Assembly (NCBI GenBank): GCA_903871975.1
Contig: CAIQIY010000621.1
Coordinates: forward strand, 1-9,833
Length of the DNA: 9,833 nucleotides
Origin: an uncultured Chloroflexota bacterium
Lineage (GTDB): Bacteria; Chloroflexota; Chloroflexia; Chloroflexales; Roseiflexaceae
Direction: 5' to 3'
In this document: piece after piece, positions 6,902-9,833 of the stretch
Layout of the letters: every line of letters begins with the position of its first letter
How positions within the stretch are numbered: the first letter of the stretch is position 1
Notes under the pieces: model-generated
Seen by the model: only the letters and a program-made list of their open reading frames with translations
What the model was told of the DNA's origin: nothing
The model's database searches: none
Program-made: the position numbers and the translations under genes

Positions 6902-6910
6902 TGGTATACT
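6902..6910 (+). promoter_or_regulatory. Extended -10 promoter (TGGTATACT) giving a leaderless AI-2E mRNA
   Basis: TATACT at 6905-6910 is preceded by TG at 6902-6903, the extended -10 pattern. Six nucleotides separate it from ATG 6917, so the usual +1 (7 nt after the last T of the -10) is the A of the start codon itself. No Shine-Dalgarno sequence is possible. This predicts a leaderless transcript. Confidence 0.6.
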
Positions 6911-6916
6911 GGCAGC

Positions 6917-8101
6917 ATGAGCGAACCAATGCCGCCCCAACCGGAAGCCTCCCCGGACGATCGCCATGCACTGCCGGTCGGCAGGCATGCGCGCGCGCGG
7001 CTGGTGATCCGCTGGGCACTGGTTGCCGCCACGCTCGCCGGCATCGCGGCGCTGCTCTGGGCGGCACACACCGTCCTGTTGCCGTTCGCCATCGGCCTGG
7101 CGCTGGCGTACCTGCTGACACCATTCGTCAATCTGGCGGCACGTCGCATGCCGCGGCCGCTCGCCATCCTGCTGGTCTACGCCGTCGGGATCGCGCTGGT
7201 CGTCGCGGCGTTCCTGTACCTGGTGCCGCTGCTGGCCAACCAGATCGTGCGTATCATCAACGCATTCCCGACGATCGCCGAGTTGCGGGCGATGGCCAAC
7301 GCCCTGCTCGAGCAATACCGCACCGTCGTACCCGCCGAGTTCAAGGCGCCGATCGAGCAAGCGTTGTTTCAGGGCCTCGAGACACTCCAGGCCAATCTGG
7401 CCACATACGCTCAGCGGCTCGGCACCTTTCTCGTCGGCAGCTTCATGCGCCTGCTCGACTCGATCACCTTCCTGCTCGGTTTTCTGACATTGCCGATCTG
7501 GCTGTTCTACATCCTCAATGATCAGGGGCGCCTGCCGGCTGCGCTGGATCGCCTGATCCACCCCGGGTTTCGCGCTGATTTCTGGAACATCTGGCGCATC
7601 ATCGATCTGGCATTCAGCTCGTACGTCCGCGGCCAGCTCATCCTGTGCCTCTCGGTCGGCCTGGCAGTCGGCCTGGGGCTGGTCCTGATCGAGGCGGGCG
7701 GCGCCCCGATCGGCGACTATGTGTTGCTGCTGGCGATCATCGCCGGTGTCACCGAATTCGTGCCCGTACTCGGGCCAACGATCGGCGCCATTCCCGGCGT
7801 GGTGATCGGCCTGTCGATCTCGCCGCTCACCGGGCTGGCGATGCTGGCATTGTACGTGGTGGTGCAGCAACTCGAGAACAGCCTGTTGGTGCCGCGCATC
7901 ATCGGCGACAGCATCAACATCCACCCGGCAGTGCTCACCGTGGTGATCATCATCGCCGGCACGCTGTTCGGCATCGTCGGGATCATCCTGGCGGCACCGG
8001 TGATCGCGATTGCCCGCGACCTGGTGTTGTACAGCTATCGTCGCCTGGAGGGCATCGCGCCGGCGGGCGCGTTTGCTGCACTTGGGCACACGCGGGGCTG
8101 A
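6917..8101 (+). CDS. AI-2E family transporter
   Basis: This is a 394-aa integral membrane protein of the AI-2E (TqsA/PerM/YdiK-like) family. The start at 6917 is set by the -10 box ending 6 nt upstream; no ribosome site is present. After a soluble N-terminal tail (about 1-30) come paired membrane helices (about 31-66 and 80-105), an amphipathic region (about 110-165), and C-terminal helices from about 180 to 370. Family motifs are visible: SSYVRGQLIL (234-243), EFVPVLGPTIGAIPG (280-294) and QQLENSLLVPRIIGDSI with the following NIHP (317-337). Members have been linked to export of the AI-2 signal, Na+/H+ antiport or other small solutes, so the name does not fix the substrate. The downstream dehydrogenase gene follows after 41 nt and is probably co-transcribed. 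Confidence 0.94.
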   Translation: MSEPMPPQPEASPDDRHALPVGRHARARLVIRWALVAATLAGIAALLWAAHTVLLPFAIGLALAYLLTPFVNLAARRMPRPLAILLVYAVGIALVVAAFLYLVPLLANQIVRIINAFPTIAELRAMANALLEQYRTVVPAEFKAPIEQALFQGLETLQANLATYAQRLGTFLVGSFMRLLDSITFLLGFLTLPIWLFYILNDQGRLPAALDRLIHPGFRADFWNIWRIIDLAFSSYVRGQLILCLSVGLAVGLGLVLIEAGGAPIGDYVLLLAIIAGVTEFVPVLGPTIGAIPGVVIGLSISPLTGLAMLALYVVVQQLENSLLVPRIIGDSINIHPAVLTVVIIIAGTLFGIVGIILAAPVIAIARDLVLYSYRRLEGIAPAGAFAALGHTRG

Positions 8102-8142
8102 ACATTGGCCAACGGGCCAGCGAAGAGCGAGGGCGAGGATCA

Positions 8143-9159
8143 ATGAGCGGGATTCGCATCGGCGTGATCGGCGCCGGCCGCATCGGACGCATGCATGCAG
8201 CACATCTGGCGCAGCGGATCGCCGGTGCCGAACTGGCCGGCATCACCGACGTGATCGCCAGCCAGGCGCAGGCGGTGGCGCAGGCGCTCGGCGTCGTGGC
8301 GTATCCGGATCACCAAGCGATGCTGGCCGACCCGCGGGTCGATGCGGTGGCGATCTGCAGCTCGACCAACACGCACGCCACGCTGATCACGGCGGCGGCG
8401 GCGGCGGGCAAGCCAATCTTCTGCGAGAAACCGATCGCCCTCGACCTGGCGACCATCGATACGGCGCTGGCGGCGGTCGCGCGGGCGGGCGTCGTGTTGC
8501 AGATCGGCTTCCAGCGGCGTTTCGATCCGGGGTTCGCGGCGGCACGCCAGTCGATCGTGGCGGGGCAGATCGGCCGGCCCGAACTGTTGCGCATCACCAG
8601 CCGTGACCCCCAGCCACCGCCGCTGAGCTACCTCGCCACATCGGGCGGGCTGTTTCTCGACATGATGATCCATGATTTCGATATGGCGCGCTTCCTGATG
8701 GGCGACGAGGTGGTCAGCGTATCTGCGTGCGCCGCCAACCTGATCGACCCAGCGATCGGGGCGATCGGCGACATCGACAGTGCCATCGTGACGCTCCAAT
8801 TCGCGAGCGGCGCGATCGGGGCGATCGACAACAGCCGTCGCGCCGTGTACGGCTACGATCAGCGCGCCGAGGTACTCGGCAGCGCGGGTGCGTTGCTGGT
8901 CGCCAATCCGCAGCAGCACGGCGCCAGCCGCCTCGCGGCCGACGGTAGCCATGCGGCGGGGCTGCCGTACTTCTTCATCGAGCGTTACACCGAGGCGTAC
9001 CTCGCCGAGCTGCGCCAGTTCGTCGCGTGCCTCGGCGGTGGTGCTGCGCCGGCCGTGAGTGGCGCCGACGGACGTGCGCCGGTGGTGATGGCGCTGGCCG
9101 CGGCGCGTTCGTGGCGCGAACGGCGCCCGGTGGCGCTCCACGAGGTCGATCAGCCGTGA
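8143..9159 (+). CDS. iolG: Gfo/Idh/MocA oxidoreductase, probable inositol 2-dehydrogenase
   Basis: The protein is 338 aa. ATG 8143 has GAGG about 4 nt upstream and immediately precedes the Rossmann fold. The dinucleotide-binding loop is GVIGAGRIGRMH (7-18). EKP (95-97) supplies the conserved lysine K96. D173 and H177 in LFLDMMIHDFD have the same spacing as D172/H176 of Bacillus subtilis IolG, completing the Lys-Asp-His catalytic set. GFQRRFDPGF (122-131) and YGYDQRAEVLGSAG (236-249) also match inositol dehydrogenases. The expected reaction is NAD+-dependent oxidation of myo-inositol to scyllo-inosose, the first step of inositol breakdown. No other iol gene is present in the window, so scyllo-inositol or another sugar/polyol remains possible. 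The gene follows the AI-2E transporter by 41 nt, probably in one operon. A convergent BKACE gene lies 49 bp beyond its stop. Confidence 0.85.
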   Translation: MSGIRIGVIGAGRIGRMHAAHLAQRIAGAELAGITDVIASQAQAVAQALGVVAYPDHQAMLADPRVDAVAICSSTNTHATLITAAAAAGKPIFCEKPIALDLATIDTALAAVARAGVVLQIGFQRRFDPGFAAARQSIVAGQIGRPELLRITSRDPQPPPLSYLATSGGLFLDMMIHDFDMARFLMGDEVVSVSACAANLIDPAIGAIGDIDSAIVTLQFASGAIGAIDNSRRAVYGYDQRAEVLGSAGALLVANPQQHGASRLAADGSHAAGLPYFFIERYTEAYLAELRQFVACLGGGAAPAVSGADGRAPVVMALAAARSWRERRPVALHEVDQP

Positions 9160-9161
9160 AG

Positions 9162-9200
9162 GTGCCACCGGGCACGACCAGCAGCGTATCGCGCCCGGTG
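9162..9200. terminator. Possible hairpin between convergent iolG-like and BKACE genes
   Basis: CACCGGGC with its preceding C (9166-9173) pairs perfectly with GCCCGGTG (9193-9200) around a 19-nt loop. A smaller competing hairpin, GTGCC (9162-9166) with GGCAC (9171-9175), uses a 4-nt loop. Both lie in the 49-bp gap between two stop codons. There is no T-run, so bidirectional termination is only a suggestion. Confidence 0.3.
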
Positions 9201-9208
9201 ATCGAGCG

Positions 9209-9833
9209 TCACGCCAGTGGCTCGGGATCGGCGACCAGCACTGGCGGCAGCTGGCCAGCGCCGCGCCCGCGCAACCCGAGCGCAGCGCGCGCCTCGGCTG
9301 GCGTCGCCGGCTCGCGTTGCAGTTCGCGGGCGATCCGGACTGCGCGCTCGACCAGCTGGGCGTTGTCGCGCAGCGGCTCGCCGCGGCGGTAGAGCACGTT
9401 GTCTTCCATGCCCACGCGAATGTTCAGCCCCATCGCCAGCGCGATCGTCGTCAGCGGCAGTTGCGTTCGCCCCATCGACGACACATTGCAGACCGCGCCC
9501 GCAGGCAGGCGGCGCACCATCTCGAGCAGATTCGCCGGTGTACCACGCAGGCCGCCCTGCGTCGGCGTGTGCAGCACCAGGTTGATCACGTAGGGCTGTG
9601 CCAGCAGGCCCGTGCCGATCAGGTGCTCGACCTCCTCAAGCATCGCGATGTTGTACACCTCGAGCTCTGGTACCACGCCGCGACGCTGCATTTCGCGCGC
9701 AAAGCGCAGGATGTCGGAACGATGATTGCTGAAGAACACCTGCTCGCCGCGGATGAAGAAGTTCATCAGGCCCATGTTCAGCGACGCCATCTCGGGATTG
9801 AGCAGCACCGTCGTCAGCCGTTCGCCGACCGAC
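9209..9833 (-). CDS. BKACE-family 3-keto acid cleavage enzyme (DUF849), partial C-terminal part
   Basis: The frame stays open to the right window edge, so the N-terminus (including the two zinc-binding histidines of the family) lies outside; 207 residues are visible. The fragment matches the TIM-barrel beta-keto acid cleavage enzymes typified by Kce of lysine fermentation. These condense a beta-keto acid with acetyl-CoA, giving acetoacetate and a new acyl-CoA. Visible hallmarks are NPEMASLNMGLMNF, VPELEVYN, HTPTQGGLRGTP, SSMGRTQLPL and RVGMEDN (9401-9418 for RVGMED). In the last motif the R-x3-E-D spacing equals R226, E230 and D231 of Kce, which are the active-site arginine, a zinc ligand and an active-site aspartate. 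The true substrate cannot be told from this part. A GTG at 9808 is an internal codon, since the family-like sequence VGERLTT continues upstream. The gene is convergent with the iolG-like gene. Confidence 0.93.
   Translation of the reverse strand, partial: SVGERLTTVLLNPEMASLNMGLMNFFIRGEQVFFSNHRSDILRFAREMQRRGVVPELEVYNIAMLEEVEHLIGTGLLAQPYVINLVLHTPTQGGLRGTPANLLEMVRRLPAGAVCNVSSMGRTQLPLTTIALAMGLNIRVGMEDNVLYRRGEPLRDNAQLVERAVRIARELQREPATPAEARAALGLRGRGAGQLPPVLVADPEPLA

Noticed and set aside
8752..8827. 16-bp direct repeat GCGATCGGGGCGATCG at 8752-8767 and 8812-8827
   Set aside because: Both copies are in frame inside the iolG-like gene, 60 bp apart, and encode AIGAI; best explained by codon preference and short protein motifs.
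8140..9168. Minus-strand open frame opposite the iolG-like gene
   Set aside because: It is Arg/His-rich and lacks motifs; the plus-strand product has an intact Rossmann loop and catalytic Lys/Asp/His.
1..9833. CRISPR array, phage genes, defence system
   Set aside because: No regularly spaced repeats and no recognisable phage, Cas or defence proteins; apart from a doubtful transposase relic the window looks like ordinary chromosome.

Overview
The window comes from a GC-rich bacterial chromosome with strong G/C preference at third codon positions. The gene content fits Chloroflexota (Roseiflexus/Kouleothrix-like): a YfhO-type membrane protein, paired substrate-binding and vWA proteins, a TATACT -10 box and a leaderless-looking start. 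This placement is inference from gene style; there is no rRNA or other marker. I see no complete mobile element, CRISPR array or tRNA.

Layout, left to right. A partial minus-strand YfhO-family membrane protein (2-625) runs off the left edge. Diverging from it is a secreted DUF1996 protein (877-1713), followed by a strong hairpin. Next come two plus-strand genes with a TGATG stop/start overlap: a membrane-anchored protein with an SBP_bac_11-like domain fused to a C-terminal vWA domain (1949-3625), and a stand-alone shorter paralogue of its binding domain (3625-4674). Phosphoglucose isomerase, pgi (4693-6324, minus), converges on that pair. A gene-poor stretch of about 590 bp (6325-6916) separates pgi from the next plus-strand genes. 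It holds a perfect 17-bp inverted repeat, a 12-bp palindrome, two oppositely directed TATACT promoters and possibly transposase debris. Then come an AI-2E family transporter (6917-8101) and a Gfo/Idh/MocA oxidoreductase most like inositol 2-dehydrogenase (8143-9159). A partial minus-strand BKACE (beta-keto acid cleavage) enzyme (9209-9833) runs off the right edge.

Most genes belong to known families. Only two groups look co-transcribed: the vWA/binding-protein pair and the transporter/dehydrogenase pair. The item most deserving follow-up is the vWA plus paralogous binding-protein pair. It has no permease or ATPase beside it, and its shape suggests an envelope ligand-sensing or adhesion complex rather than ordinary ABC transport. 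The second is the pgi/AI-2E intergenic region. I found nothing I could defend as a wholly new system.
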